From Gemmatimonadaceae bacterium (GTDB lineage Bacteria; Gemmatimonadota; Gemmatimonadetes; Gemmatimonadales; Gemmatimonadaceae), in NCBI GenBank assembly GCA_036003045.1, contig DASYSS010000046.1:32531-96530 (forward strand): a stretch of DNA of 64,000 bases. Reading direction: 5' to 3'. The first letter of the stretch is position 1. The number at the start of each line of letters is the position of its first letter. This document shows positions 51,810 to 63,986 of this stretch, in pieces. Position numbers and translations under genes: made by a program. The notes beneath the pieces are model-generated. The model made no database searches. It had not been told where the DNA came from and was given only the letters and a program-made list of their open reading frames with translations.

Positions 51810-54800
51810 TGGCGCTCGACTCACTGCTCGACGCGCTGGAGCGGCTGCCGGCGTTTCAAAGAATCGTCAATACGCTCCCGTCGCCGGGCGAGCGCCTCCG
51901 CGTTTCGGGGCTTCCGGGCTCGGCCGGCGCGGCCGTTCTCGCGGTCACCGCTCGAAGACTCCCGTCACGTTTCTTCGTGGTCGCGGCCGACGGCGTGGCG
52001 GAAGCGGAACGGTGGTTGGCCGACCTCGAGACGCTGCTCACCGACATCCCCGTCGCGCTCTACCCGCCGCGCGAAGGATTCGGTGAGGCGGAGCCACATA
52101 TGGAGGTGGCGGGAGAGCGCGTCGAAACGCTCGAGCGACTGTCGCGAGGGGAGTTGCGTGTGCTCGTCACGACCGCTCGCGCGCTCGCTGAGAAGACGCG
52201 CATGCCTGGCGCGCTGCGCGATCTGCGCGTGGAGCTCAAGAAGGGCGACAGCCATCGCCTGCGCGACCTCTCGGATCACCTCGAGCGAATCGGATTCGAG
52301 CGGGTCCCGCTCGTCGAGGACGTCGCGCAGTTCGCGATCCGCGGCGGCATTCTCGACGTGTACTCGTTCGGGATGGCGGAGCCCGTTCGCGCCGAATTCT
52401 GGGGCGACGAGATCGTCGACCTGCGGCACTTCGATCTCGTGACGCAGCGCTCGAGTCGCGTCGTCGACCGCGCGCTCGTGCTTCCCGTCGACGGCCAGGT
52501 CCGGCACGAAGCGACCGATGAAGAGCGCGGCGCGATCACGTCGCTGTTTCCGCCGGATACGCTGCTGCTGATTCCGCGCGGCGCGCATCTCGAGCCCGAG
52601 CTCAAGCGGACATGGGACGACGCGCAGCACCACATCGATCTCGCGCACCGCCGCGGCGAGGATGTCACCGACCGCGCGGAGCTGTTCGAGTCGCCCGACG
52701 TCACCGCGGCCGCGCTGCGCCGACTCGGCACGATCGCGGCCTCCGAGGCCGACGACGAGGCTGACGTCGTGCTTCCGCTCAAGCCGCCCGAGCCGATCGA
52801 CCGCGACATCAAGCAGCTCAAACGGCTCGTGCGCGACGGCACCGCCACGATCATCCTCTGCGACAACGAGGGACAGGCCGAGCGTCTCGACGAGCTGCTG
52901 TCGGACGACGACCGGCGCGCCTCGCCGGCGGCGCTGTCGATCGGCGTGCTCGACGGCGGGTTCGTCATTCCGCACACGCTTCGCGTTCTCACCGACCACG
53001 AGATCTTTCGCCGCGAACGCCGCATTCGCCGGGCGCGCCGCTACGCGACGGCGACGACGATCGACACACTCTCCCTCAAGCCCGGCGATTTCGTCGTGCA
53101 CCTCGAGCACGGCGTCGGCATCTATCGCGGCATCGAGACGATCTTCGTCGGACAAAGCACGATCGAGGTCGCCGTGGTCGAGTACGAGGGCGGCGATCGG
53201 CTCAACGTTCCGCTCTACCGCATCGACCAACTGGAACGCTATCGCTCGGCGGACGACGTCTCCGAGGACGCGCCGCCGCCGCGCCTGCATCACCTCGGCG
53301 GCCGCCGCTGGGCGCAGCAACGCGAGAAGGCCCGCGCCGCGATTCAGGAGATGACCGTCGAGCTGCTCGATCTCTACGCGCGGCGCAAGATCGCGACGCG
53401 TCCTGCGCACGTGCCCGACACGCCGTGGCAGCGGCAGCTCGAGTCGGCGTTCCTCTTCGAGGACACGCCGGACCAGCGCACGGCGACAGTACAAGTGAAG
53501 GCCGACATGGAATCCACGCGGCCGATGGACCGTCTGCTCGTCGGCGACGTGGGGTACGGCAAAACGGAAATCGCCGTGCGAGCGGCGTTCAAGGCGGTGC
53601 AGTCGGGGCGACAGGTCGCCGTCCTCGTGCCGACGACGATTCTCGCCGATCAGCATCTCCGCACCTTCACGGAGCGTTTGGCGGATTTCCCGCTGCGCGT
53701 CGCGGCGCTGAGCCGCTTTCAGAGCGCCAAGGAACAGGTTGCGACGCTGGCCGAGCTCAAAGAAAAGAAGATCGACGTCGTCATCGGCACGCACCGCTTG
53801 CTGAGCGAGGACGTGCAGTTCGCCGAGCTCGGTCTCATCGTCGTCGACGAGGAGCATCGCTTCGGCGTGAAGCACAAGGAGCGTCTCAAGCGGCTCAAGC
53901 TTCAGACCGACGTGCTCACGCTCACCGCGACGCCGATCCCCCGCACGCTGCACTTGTCGCTCGCCGGCCTGCGCGACATGACCGTGATGCAGACGCCGCC
54001 GCGCGATCGCTCGCCGGTGCTCACCTACGTCGAGCCGCAGGACGACGGGCTCATCGAAGAGGGGATCGCGCGCGAGCTCGATCGTGGCGGCCAGGTGTTC
54101 TTCGTCCACAACCGCATCGAGACGATTCAGGCGCACGCGGACCACGTGAAGAAGATCGCGCCGCGCGCCCGCGTCGGCGTCGCGCACGGTCAGATGCGCG
54201 AGAAGGAGTTGGAAGAAGTGATGCATGCGTTCGTGAACGGCTCGATCGACGTGCTGGTGTCGACGATGATCGTCGAGTCGGGGCTCGACGTGCCCAACGC
54301 GAACACGATGTTCGTGAATCGCGCCGACTACTTCGGCCTCGCGCAGCTCTATCAGTTGCGCGGGCGCGTCGGACGCTCCCACCGACGGGCCTACTGCTAC
54401 CTCATGGTTCCGGACTCGATCGACCCCAACGCCGAGCGGCGCTTACAAGTCCTCGAGCACCACACCGAGCTCGGCGCGGGCTACCGGATCGCGCTCAAGG
54501 ACCTCGAGATGCGCGGGGCGGGGAACCTGCTCGGCGCCGAGCAGTCGGGGTTCGTGCAGGCGGTGGGATTCGACATGTACCTGCGGATGCTCGAAGACAC
54601 CGTCCGTCGGCTCATGTCGGGCGATTCGGCGCCAAAGTTTGTTCCATCTGAGGTCACGATCGATGTTCCGAACTACCTGCCCGACGACTACGTCGTGTCG
54701 CAGGACGCGAAAATCGACGTATACAGAAGGCTTGCGCGTTTCGAGGAACCGTCGGAAATCGAGCAATTGCGAGGCGAACTGCGCGATCGGTTCGGCCCGC

Positions 54801-55090
54801 TCCCGCCGCAGGCTGACGCGATGCTCGCGCTCGCCCAGCTGCGGATCATTGGGGGCGCCTTGGGGATAGAAGGAATCCTGGTGCGAGGCGACGAGGCGCG
54901 TATTACGTTTAGAGGTTCCGCGGTTCCGCGGGTCAAGGGCCTGTCGGCCGCGTTTCACGACGTGCAGTTCCAGGCGGATGTCCGCCGCGCGGTTCCGTTG
55001 TCGCTCAAGCTGACTCGTCTCGGCGGCGCGCCGATGCTCGACGGACTCGTCCGGGCGCTTCGAGGGCTGGTTCAGCCCGCCGTTCGCTAA
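51809..55090 (+). CDS. mfd: Transcription-repair coupling factor Mfd
   Basis: 1093 residues. Order: UvrB-like N-terminal modules ([20 protein letters not shown]), RNA polymerase-interacting domain ([32 protein letters not shown]), RecG-like helicase with [19 protein letters not shown] (Walker A), DEEHRFG (Walker B) and [18 protein letters not shown], and the C-terminal TRCF domain. Mfd removes stalled polymerase and recruits UvrA. The start overlaps the previous stop as TGATG. It is about 5% shorter than the E. coli protein, mainly in the N-terminal part. Confidence 0.97.
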   Translation: MALDSLLDALERLPAFQRIVNTLPSPGERLRVSGLPGSAGAAVLAVTARRLPSRFFVVAADGVAEAERWLADLETLLTDIPVALYPPREGFGEAEPHMEVAGERVETLERLSRGELRVLVTTARALAEKTRMPGALRDLRVELKKGDSHRLRDLSDHLERIGFERVPLVEDVAQFAIRGGILDVYSFGMAEPVRAEFWGDEIVDLRHFDLVTQRSSRVVDRALVLPVDGQVRHEATDEERGAITSLFPPDTLLLIPRGAHLEPELKRTWDDAQHHIDLAHRRGEDVTDRAELFESPDVTAAALRRLGTIAASEADDEADVVLPLKPPEPIDRDIKQLKRLVRDGTATIILCDNEGQAERLDELLSDDDRRASPAALSIGVLDGGFVIPHTLRVLTDHEIFRRERRIRRARRYATATTIDTLSLKPGDFVVHLEHGVGIYRGIETIFVGQSTIEVAVVEYEGGDRLNVPLYRIDQLERYRSADDVSEDAPPPRLHHLGGRRWAQQREKARAAIQEMTVELLDLYARRKIATRPAHVPDTPWQRQLESAFLFEDTPDQRTATVQVKADMESTRPMDRLLVGDVGYGKTEIAVRAAFKAVQSGRQVAVLVPTTILADQHLRTFTERLADFPLRVAALSRFQSAKEQVATLAELKEKKIDVVIGTHRLLSEDVQFAELGLIVVDEEHRFGVKHKERLKRLKLQTDVLTLTATPIPRTLHLSLAGLRDMTVMQTPPRDRSPVLTYVEPQDDGLIEEGIARELDRGGQVFFVHNRIETIQAHADHVKKIAPRARVGVAHGQMREKELEEVMHAFVNGSIDVLVSTMIVESGLDVPNANTMFVNRADYFGLAQLYQLRGRVGRSHRRAYCYLMVPDSIDPNAERRLQVLEHHTELGAGYRIALKDLEMRGAGNLLGAEQSGFVQAVGFDMYLRMLEDTVRRLMSGDSAPKFVPSEVTIDVPNYLPDDYVVSQDAKIDVYRRLARFEEPSEIEQLRGELRDRFGPLPPQADAMLALAQLRIIGGALGIEGILVRGDEARITFRGSAVPRVKGLSAAFHDVQFQADVRRAVPLSLKLTRLGGAPMLDGLVRALRGLVQPAVR

Positions 55091-55165
55091 GTCGCCGCAC
55101 GAAGTCCACCACAACGCTTCCGTAGTTCGTTCCTCACTCACTCGTTCATTATCCCCGGTTCCCGA

Positions 55166-56680
55166 ATGCGATCTCGTTACCTCGTCGGCCTCGTCGCCGG
55201 CTGCGCGCTGTTGGCGGCGTGCGAAGGACTCAAGGAAGCCCTCACGGCGCACGTCGACACCGTCGCTCGCGCCGGCACGCAGGAATTGACCGTCAACCGG
55301 CTCGGCGACCTGCTTGGCAACGCCAAGATTCAGGTCCCCGTCAACCGTGAAACGGCCGCAATCCTCGCCGACATCTGGACCGGCTATCAGCAGATGGCGT
55401 ACGCAGCCGCGCACGGCGATTCGCTGAACGACCGGAAAGCGATCGACCAGGCGCTCGCTCCGATGGCGAACGCCAGCCGTCTGAACATGTTCATGGACTC
55501 CGTGTCGAAGACCTTCAAGGTCGATTCGGGCAGCGAAGCCGCCTACAACCAGGCCGCCGGCGGGCTGATCGCGGCGCGGCACATTCTCATTGGCTATAAA
55601 AATCCGCAGATCCCGGCGACGGCCGCGGAGAAGGACTCCGTGCGCAAGAAAGCCGAGGCGGTGCTGCCGCAGGTGACTAACGCGAACTTTGCCGACATGG
55701 TAAAGAAGTACAGCACCGATCCGACCGCCGCGCAGAGCAAGGGCTACCTTGGCGTGTTCGGGAAGGGCACGATGGTGCCGCAGTTCTACGACGCGGCCGC
55801 TGCGCTCAAGCCGGGTGAAATCTCGAAGCTCGTCGAGACGCAGTTTGGCTTCCACATCATTCAGCGGCTCCCGTACGCCGAGGCGCAAAAGGATTTCTCG
55901 CAGCAGTACGCGCAGATCTCCGCGCACCTCGCCGATAGCGCGTACCTCGCGCAGGCCGAAGCGGCGTCCAACATCCAGGTCAAGGACAACGCCCCGGCGG
56001 CGATCAAGGAAGTCGCGAAGGAGCCCGCCAAGCACCGCGGCGACAAAGCGACGCTCGCCACGTTCAAGGGCGGTGAGTTGACCACGGCCGACTTCGTGAG
56101 CTGGATGGAATCCGTGCCGCCGCAGCAGAGTGTCATGCAGCGAATTCCGGGCGCCGCTGATTCGATCCTCAAACCGTTCATCAAACAGGTCACGCTGCAG
56201 CAGGTCCTGCTTCGTCGCGCCGACAGCGCCCACGTGACGCTGAAGGAAGAGGACAGGGCGAACATGTACTCGTCGATCGGTCAGCTCGTGGGCAACCTCG
56301 AGATGACGCTGGGCGTCGAGCCCAAGATGCTCGCCGACAGCGCCAAGAGCGTTCCGGAAAAGGAGCGTCTCGCCGCCTCGCGCGTCGACGCGTACCTCGA
56401 CCGTATGATGGCCGGGCAGGCGAACCCGATCACGATTCCGCTGCCGCTCAAGAAGATCCTCGACGCGAAGTACGAGTCGTCGGTCAATCCGGCCGGCATC
56501 GATCGCGGATTCGAGCGAGCTCAAAAGCTGCGCAAGTCGGCGGACTCGACCCGTGCGGCGAACCAGCCGAAATCGCAGGTCCCACTCCCCGGCGCGGGCG
56601 CGCCGCCTGCGCAACAGCCTCCGGCAGGCGCACAGCCCGCCCCGGCCAAGCCACCCACACCGACGACGAAGAAACCGTAG
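55166..56680 (+). CDS. PpiC-type peptidyl-prolyl isomerase lipoprotein
   Basis: 504 residues. A lipoprotein signal (GCALLAAC) leads into a SurA-like helical N-terminal region. A parvulin domain (about 130-230) carries ARHILIGY, ADMVKKYSTDPTAAQSKGYLG, FGKGTMVPQFYDAA and FGFHIIQRL. A second, helical region and a Pro/Gln/Ala-rich tail complete it. Such proteins fold or escort outer-membrane proteins in the periplasm. It sits 10 bases before a second foldase gene, so both probably act together. Confidence 0.85.
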   Translation: MRSRYLVGLVAGCALLAACEGLKEALTAHVDTVARAGTQELTVNRLGDLLGNAKIQVPVNRETAAILADIWTGYQQMAYAAAHGDSLNDRKAIDQALAPMANASRLNMFMDSVSKTFKVDSGSEAAYNQAAGGLIAARHILIGYKNPQIPATAAEKDSVRKKAEAVLPQVTNANFADMVKKYSTDPTAAQSKGYLGVFGKGTMVPQFYDAAAALKPGEISKLVETQFGFHIIQRLPYAEAQKDFSQQYAQISAHLADSAYLAQAEAASNIQVKDNAPAAIKEVAKEPAKHRGDKATLATFKGGELTTADFVSWMESVPPQQSVMQRIPGAADSILKPFIKQVTLQQVLLRRADSAHVTLKEEDRANMYSSIGQLVGNLEMTLGVEPKMLADSAKSVPEKERLAASRVDAYLDRMMAGQANPITIPLPLKKILDAKYESSVNPAGIDRGFERAQKLRKSADSTRAANQPKSQVPLPGAGAPPAQQPPAGAQPAPAKPPTPTTKKP

Positions 56681-56690
56681 TCGTTCTCGT

Positions 56691-58115
56691 ATGAAACGCA
56701 TCGCCGCTGTCGCTTCACTCGTTCTAGTCGCCGCCGGACCGGTTGCCGCTCAGCAACCGGTTCCGACGGCGAAACCTCCTGCCACTCCCGCGGAGCAATC
56801 GGTACTGCTCGACGGCGTGGTCGCGGTCGTCGGCGATCAGACGATCACGATGATCGACCTCAAGGAGCGCGCGCTGGGAAGAATCCAGCGCGGTGAAGTG
56901 CCGAAGCCGGCGAACGATTCAGCCGAGCGCGCGCTCGAGATCGAGACGCTCGACGACATGATCCAGGAAGAGCTGCTGGTTCAGAAGGCGGCCGACCTCA
57001 AGATCGAAGTCACCGACGCCGACGTCTCGCAGATGGTCGACCGACAGGTGCGTGAGACACGCGCCAAGTTCACGACCGAGTCCGAGTATCGAACCGCGCT
57101 CCAACAGGCGTCGCTCGGCACGCCGGACGAGTATCGCAAGTTCATGCTCGACCAGTACAAGCGTCGCTTCCTGCTCGAGAAGGTCGTCGACCAGCTGAAG
57201 CGCGACGGCAAGATCGTTCCGATTCAAGTCACCGACGCGGAAGTGGCGGCCGAGTTCGATCGCTCCAAGGAATTCCTGCCGCCCAAGCCCGCGACGGTCA
57301 CGTTCAAGCAAATCGTGATCGCCGTGCAGCCGACGGCGGCGGCGAAGGAAGCGGCGCGCGTGCGCGCCGAATCCATTCTTGTGCGCCTCAAGAGCGGGGC
57401 GGATTTCGAGCAGACGGCTCGGCACGAGTCGATGGATCCGCTCTCGAAGGAATCGGGTGGCGATCTCGGCTGGGCGCGTCGCGGCAAGAACGTGCCCGAG
57501 TTCGACCGCTGGTTGTTCGGCGGTCCGTTCGTCGCGCCGCTCGCGCCGGGACAACTCAGCGCGGTGTTCGAGACCGCGCGCGGGTTCCACATCGTGCGAG
57601 TCGATCGCGTGCAGACGGGCGAGGTGAAGGCTCACCAGATCCTCATCGTGCCGGCGGTCGATTCCGCCGACATCGCGCGCACCGCCAGACTCGCCGACAG
57701 CGTCGCCGACAGGCTGCGCCACGGCGTTTCGTTCGACACGCTCGCCAAGAAGTTCCACGACTACGCGGGCCAGGAAGAGACGAGCCTGCTCACGCCATGG
57801 GTGCGCGATAGCCTTCCCGCGTCGTACCAGAAAGGATTCGGCACGGCGAAGGCCGGCGACATCGTCTCGTTCCAGATTCCCGGATCGTCGCAGCGACCGG
57901 ATGTGCCGAAGTTCGTCGTCGCGCAATTGGTCACGGCCGACGAGGGTGGCCCGCAAACGCTCGGCGAGCTCAAATCGGCCGTGCGAAGCGATCTCGCCAA
58001 CCGCGGCGGCGTTCGCCGCTATGTAGATACACTCAAGAAGCAGACGTTCGTCGCCATTCGGTATGACGCGTTGACCAGCAAGTCCGCCGAACTGACGAAG
58101 TCGGCGAAGCCGTAA
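56691..58115 (+). CDS. SurA-like periplasmic peptidyl-prolyl isomerase
   Basis: 474 residues: signal peptide ending VAAQQ, SurA N-terminal chaperone helices (LDGVVAVVGDQTITMIDLKE, LDDMIQEELLVQKA), a parvulin domain (about 200-305; VTFKQIVIAV, FEQTARHESMDPLSKESGGD, LGWARRG, ARGFHIVRV) and a second, degenerate parvulin-like unit (KAHQILIVP). SurA family members escort outer-membrane proteins. The next gene is pdxA, matching the surA-pdxA neighbourhood known in proteobacteria. The preceding foldase gene likely arose by duplication and divergence. Confidence 0.88.
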   Translation: MKRIAAVASLVLVAAGPVAAQQPVPTAKPPATPAEQSVLLDGVVAVVGDQTITMIDLKERALGRIQRGEVPKPANDSAERALEIETLDDMIQEELLVQKAADLKIEVTDADVSQMVDRQVRETRAKFTTESEYRTALQQASLGTPDEYRKFMLDQYKRRFLLEKVVDQLKRDGKIVPIQVTDAEVAAEFDRSKEFLPPKPATVTFKQIVIAVQPTAAAKEAARVRAESILVRLKSGADFEQTARHESMDPLSKESGGDLGWARRGKNVPEFDRWLFGGPFVAPLAPGQLSAVFETARGFHIVRVDRVQTGEVKAHQILIVPAVDSADIARTARLADSVADRLRHGVSFDTLAKKFHDYAGQEETSLLTPWVRDSLPASYQKGFGTAKAGDIVSFQIPGSSQRPDVPKFVVAQLVTADEGGPQTLGELKSAVRSDLANRGGVRRYVDTLKKQTFVAIRYDALTSKSAELTKSAKP

Positions 58116-58130
58116 GGGCCGGACATCGGC

Positions 58131-59075
58131 GTGAACGTGGATCGCAAGGCGCGACTCGCCGTCACACTAGGCGACGCTCGCGGAATCGGACCCGAGATCA
58201 TCGAGAAGGCGGCGGCGTCGCGCGAGGTGCGCGAGGCCACCGATCTCGTTTTCGTCGGTCCCTCGGGCGCAGGAATCGACGTCACTGAGCAGACGGGCTC
58301 GTGGACACCCGGCGGCTCCGCCTCCGACGCCGGCCGGTTCGCCGGCCGTGCGATCGAGCGCAGCGTTGCGTTGGCGCTCCAGGGTGAGGTCGACGGAATC
58401 GTCACCGCGCCGATCGACAAGGCCGCGCTGCTCGCCGGTGGCTACTCGTTCCCGGGCCACACGGAGATGATCGCGACCTACACGGGACGCAAAGTCGCCA
58501 TGATGCTCGCCGCGACTCGGCCTTCTCCGGGGTCGAAGAGTCCGCTGCGTGTCGTATTGGCGACGACGCATCTGCCGCTGCGCGATGTGCCCGCCGCGGT
58601 GACGAGCGACGCGCTCGTGTCCGCCGCCACGATCACTCGCAACGGACTTCGAGAGTGGTTCGCGATCGCCGAGCCGAAGATCGCGCTTTGCGCGCTGAAT
58701 CCGCACGCGGGCGACGAGGGGCGATTCGGCAACGAGGACGACGAGGTCTTACGTCCCGCGGCCGCCGAAGCGGGGATCGCCGGGCCATTTCCCGCCGACA
58801 CGGTGTTCGTGCGCGCCATGCGCGGCGAGTTCGACGCCGTCATCGCGCCGTATCACGACGTCGGCATGACGGCGATCAAAGTCGCGTCGTTCGGTGCGGC
58901 GGTGAACGTCACGCTCGGACTGCCGTTCCCGCGCACGTCGCCCGACCACGGTACAGCGCTCGACATCGCCGGCAAAGGCGTCGCCGATCCGTCGAGCATG
59001 ATCGAAGCGATCCTCATGTGCGCGCGAATCGCGACGAGAGTCGGAGCGCCGCGGCCGGCCACAGCGCAGTCGTAA
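58131..59075 (+). CDS. pdxA: 4-Hydroxythreonine-4-phosphate dehydrogenase
   Basis: 314 residues from GTG 58131. Hallmarks are TLGDARGIGPEI, TAPIDKAALLAGG, FPGHTEMIATYTG (metal His), CALNPHAGDEGRFG and APYHDVGMTAIKV (further metal His residues). PdxA oxidises 4-phosphohydroxy-L-threonine in the deoxyxylulose-independent branch of PLP synthesis via PdxJ. It lies 15 bases after the SurA-like gene and is slightly shorter than typical PdxA (about 330). Confidence 0.93.
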   Translation: MNVDRKARLAVTLGDARGIGPEIIEKAAASREVREATDLVFVGPSGAGIDVTEQTGSWTPGGSASDAGRFAGRAIERSVALALQGEVDGIVTAPIDKAALLAGGYSFPGHTEMIATYTGRKVAMMLAATRPSPGSKSPLRVVLATTHLPLRDVPAAVTSDALVSAATITRNGLREWFAIAEPKIALCALNPHAGDEGRFGNEDDEVLRPAAAEAGIAGPFPADTVFVRAMRGEFDAVIAPYHDVGMTAIKVASFGAAVNVTLGLPFPRTSPDHGTALDIAGKGVADPSSMIEAILMCARIATRVGAPRPATAQS

Positions 59076-59085
59076 TTCGCGAAAC

Positions 59086-60408
59086 CTATTTCTTGTCGCT
59101 CTTCGTGCTTCGCGCCGTTCGTCCGCCGTTGAGGTTCACGGCCAACGAATCCACACGCCGTCCGTCCATCTCCGTGACGCTGAAGGTCGCGCCGCCCGCC
59201 GAAACGCGATCACCAACGGTAGGGAGTCGTCCGAGCGCGCCGAAAATGAAACCGCCGATCGTCGTGTAGTTGTCTTCGGGCACGTCCAGGCCGTAGCGCT
59301 CGTTGAGCTCGCCTACGTCGGTCGCGCCGGGAACGATGATCACGTCGGCGCTCGCGCGCTCGGGATACTCGGGTGGCTCGTCGTACTCGTCGAGGATCTC
59401 GCCGACGATTTCCTCGAGCAGGTCTTCCATCGTCACGAGACCGGCCGTGCCGCCGTACTCGTCGAGCACGATGGCCATGTGTTCCTTGAGGCGCTTGAAG
59501 TCGGAGAGCACTTCTTCGACCTGCCGCGAGCCCGGTACGACGTGGACGCTTCGCGCGATGTCGCGAAGCGAGTACTCGCGCGGCGGCGAACGAAGGACCG
59601 CCAGGACGTCCTTCGCGAGGACGATGCCGATGATGTTGTCGATCGTGTCTTCGTAGACAGGGTATCTCGACCGCCCACTGTCCGTGATCATCGCCACCGT
59701 TTCGTCGAGCGTCGCGTCGAGCGGCAACGCGTCAATCTCGGTGCGCGGGGTCATCACGTCGCGGGCGTTCTTCTCCGAGAACTCGAAGACGCCTTCGAGC
59801 AGGTCGGCGTCTTGCGTCTCCAACGCGCCCCCCTCTTCGCTCTGCTCGACCAGCATGCGCAGCTCCTCGGCGGAATGCACGTTCTCGCGCGCCGAGCGGA
59901 GCCCGAAGGCGCGTAGAACCACCTGCGAAGAGCGGTTGAGGAAATTCGTGAACGGCGACATCAACCAGGCGAACGCGAGCAGCGGCGGCGTGAGCCATCG
60001 CGCGACGTCTTCCGGATGAGCCAGTGCCAGGCCGCGCGGCGCGAGCTCACCGAACACGACGTGGAAGAACGTGACGATCGCCAGCGCGATCGCCGCGCCG
60101 ATGCCGACGCGTAAAGAAACCTCAATGAAAAAGGGCAGCTCGCCCAGCTCACGCGCGAAGACGCCGCCCAGCGCGCTCTCGGCCAGCGCGCCGAGTCCGA
60201 GGCTCGCGAGCGTAACGCCCAACTGGCTTGCCGAGTAGACTCGCGCGAGATTTCCTAAAGCGCGGAGGGCGAGCCGAGCCTTCCAGTCGCCGGTGCGCGC
60301 GATCGACTCCAACCGCGTCCTTCGTGCCCGCACCAACGCGAACTCGGCGGCGACGAAGAAGCCGTTCACGAGCAGGAGAACGGCGATGGCGATCAGGCGC
60401 GCGAGCAC
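59086..60408 (-). CDS. CNNM/CorC-type membrane protein with CBS domains
   Basis: 440 residues: DUF21 transmembrane domain (about 1-190; [33 protein letters not shown]), two CBS domains (about 210-330; [40 protein letters not shown]) and a C-terminal CorC/HlyC domain. Members transport or regulate Mg2+ or Co2+; the old haemolysin label is misleading. It is convergent with pdxA, with a 10-base gap, and divergent from the cation efflux gene across 34 bases, a tight arrangement for two promoters. Confidence 0.9.
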   Translation of the reverse strand: MLARLIAIAVLLLVNGFFVAAEFALVRARRTRLESIARTGDWKARLALRALGNLARVYSASQLGVTLASLGLGALAESALGGVFARELGELPFFIEVSLRVGIGAAIALAIVTFFHVVFGELAPRGLALAHPEDVARWLTPPLLAFAWLMSPFTNFLNRSSQVVLRAFGLRSARENVHSAEELRMLVEQSEEGGALETQDADLLEGVFEFSEKNARDVMTPRTEIDALPLDATLDETVAMITDSGRSRYPVYEDTIDNIIGIVLAKDVLAVLRSPPREYSLRDIARSVHVVPGSRQVEEVLSDFKRLKEHMAIVLDEYGGTAGLVTMEDLLEEIVGEILDEYDEPPEYPERASADVIIVPGATDVGELNERYGLDVPEDNYTTIGGFIFGALGRLPTVGDRVSAGGATFSVTEMDGRRVDSLAVNLNGGRTARSTKSDKK

Positions 60409-60442
60409 GGGGTGAATCTAGGGCGGCTGTCCGTCACCGTCG

Positions 60443-61462
60443 ATGCTGGCGCCCGGCCGCCGATACTTGGGAAAGACCGGAGCGTCATTGGGCCATTCAC
60501 ACGATCATCAACACTCGCACGGGATTGGCCATGCGCACGGCCATCACCACGGCCACTCGCACGACCATTCCCACGGCCAGATCTACGGCGCTTCGACTGC
60601 CGCGTCCACACGCGCTCTCAAGTGGGCGCTCGTCCTCACCGTCGTCATCCTGATCGTCGAGGGAATCGGCGGATGGATGTCGAACTCGCTGGCCTTGCTC
60701 GCCGACGCCGGGCACGTCCTCACCGACGCCGGGGCCCTTGGACTCTCGCTGTTCGTGGCGTGGCTCGCGCGTCAGCCCGGTTCGGGGGCCAAGACGTTCG
60801 GCTATTTGCGCTGGGAGATTCTCGCCGCGCTCATCAACGGCACGACGCTGTTGTTGATCTCGGTGTGGATCATCCTCGAGGCGGTCGGCCGCTTCAAGGC
60901 GCCGGAACCGGTCCACGGCGGGCTGATGCTCGGGGTCGCCATCGTTGGATTCGTCGTGAACGGTGTCGCGGTGTACCTGCTTCACGGCGTACGCGAAGGC
61001 AGTCTCAACGTGCGGGGCGCATATCTGCACGTACTCGGCGACATGCTCGCCGCGGGCGGCACCGTGGTGGCGGGCGGGATCATTCGTTTCACGGGCTGGC
61101 TCGACGCCGATCCGATCGCGTCGCTGCTCACGACGGTGCTGATCGTCGCCGGCTCGTGGCGCCTCGTGCGCGAATCGGTCGACGTGCTGCTCGAGAGCGC
61201 TCCGCCGCACATCGCGCTCGACGCCGTCAGATCGAAGCTCGAATCCATCCCCAACGTCGAATCCGTCCACGACCTGCACGTGTGGACGGTGACGTCTGGG
61301 ATGGTCGCGATGAGCGCCCACGCGATCGTCCGCGACGCGGGGTGTCATCAGGGCGTGCTCGAGCAGGCCCACGATCTCCTGCGGGAGATGGGGATCCAGC
61401 ACGTCACCGTTCAGTTGGAGTGCGAGGCGCTGGGGGGGCGAGAGTTGCACCTGCACCCGTAG
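60443..61462 (+). CDS. Cation diffusion facilitator, Zn2+/Cd2+-type (CzcD-like)
   Basis: 339 residues. An N-terminal tail with 14 His among residues 17-44 precedes six membrane helices. The tetrahedral metal site is in ALLADAGHVLTDAGAL (helix II, HxxxD) and HVLGDMLAAGG (helix V, HxxxD). The C-terminal ferredoxin-like domain has VHDLHVWTVTSGMVAMSAH. The HxxxD pattern at both helices points to Zn2+ with Cd2+ or Co2+, exported in exchange for protons. It diverges from the CBS-domain gene, and both may contribute to divalent-metal balance. Confidence 0.9.
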   Translation: MLAPGRRYLGKTGASLGHSHDHQHSHGIGHAHGHHHGHSHDHSHGQIYGASTAASTRALKWALVLTVVILIVEGIGGWMSNSLALLADAGHVLTDAGALGLSLFVAWLARQPGSGAKTFGYLRWEILAALINGTTLLLISVWIILEAVGRFKAPEPVHGGLMLGVAIVGFVVNGVAVYLLHGVREGSLNVRGAYLHVLGDMLAAGGTVVAGGIIRFTGWLDADPIASLLTTVLIVAGSWRLVRESVDVLLESAPPHIALDAVRSKLESIPNVESVHDLHVWTVTSGMVAMSAHAIVRDAGCHQGVLEQAHDLLREMGIQHVTVQLECEALGGRELHLHP

Positions 61463-61487
61463 TGGAAGCCGAAACAGACGAGAACTC

Positions 61488-61535
61488 GGACGTCTGATGT
61501 CGGACTTCTGACGTCAGATTCTCCTCTGACGTCGG
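61488..61535. repeat. Palindromic repeat cluster between convergent genes
   Basis: Several copies of a TCTGACGTC-like unit: GACGTCTGATGTC, the perfect 12-base palindrome TCTGACGTCAGA (61507-61518) and TCTGACGTCGG. The inverted copies could form a stem-loop after the cation-efflux gene or the small acidic protein gene and may serve as a bidirectional terminator. Confidence 0.5.
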
Positions 61536-61541
61536 CGCTTC

Positions 61542-61739
61542 CTAGGTCTCCGCCACGGTCTCCTGCTGCTCGTTTTCCGGAATCGGGTGCTCGCCGGTCA
61601 ACTCCCCGCGAGCCTTGGCGTATTCGTCGCGTTCCGCGTAGCCGTACCCGCCGAACACTTCGCCGCCGCGCATGTAATCGTGTCCGTAGCCGCGACCGTG
61701 GGGATAATTCTCCAACGCGGCTTCGTCCGCCTGATTCAT
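61542..61739 (-). CDS. Small acidic, Gly/Tyr/Glu-rich protein of unknown function
   Basis: 65 residues, start fixed by GGAGGTGG about 7 bases upstream of the ATG at 61739. It is hydrophilic: YPHGRGYGHDYMRGGE and GYGYAERDEYAKARG in the middle, and an acidic tail ending QQETVAET. No hydrophobic segment or Cys. The composition suggests a disordered stress protein; I do not recognise a family. A longer frame to 61826 has no ribosome-binding site. Confidence 0.65.
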   Translation of the reverse strand: MNQADEAALENYPHGRGYGHDYMRGGEVFGGYGYAERDEYAKARGELTGEHPIPENEQQETVAET

Positions 61740-62021
61740 GGTCCACCTCCGCGAATGGCGTTCTGGGGACTTGTCAGGGGATCGTACCCCCCCTTGCATG
61801 GTGCGTTCGCCTGGCCTGTTACGCAAGGGTTACGTGCCGGCCACGGCAGCCTGGCGGCCTGGAGGCTGATACCTGGCCAGCCAACGGCGAAACGTGGCTA
61901 AGCGGGTTCTTTCTGGCGTCCGGGCACTCTGGTCGTCAGGAACAGGCGTCAGCGCCAGTCGGTCTCCCAAAGCCATGATGCACCTGCACTCTCTTAGTAG
62001 CCCGTCTTAACTTTCGAGGCT

Positions 62022-63851
<1,830 letters not shown>

Positions 63852-63986
63852 GCAAAGGTAAAATGGTGTGGGCTGGAATCGCACGCGCTTGATTCCCGTG
63901 ACCGAAGGGTGTTAGCTAGTAGCGTGTCAGCGGACGTCTGGGGCATCTGGATCGTCCTCTCTTTTTCCTGTAAGGAGAACCGAGCA

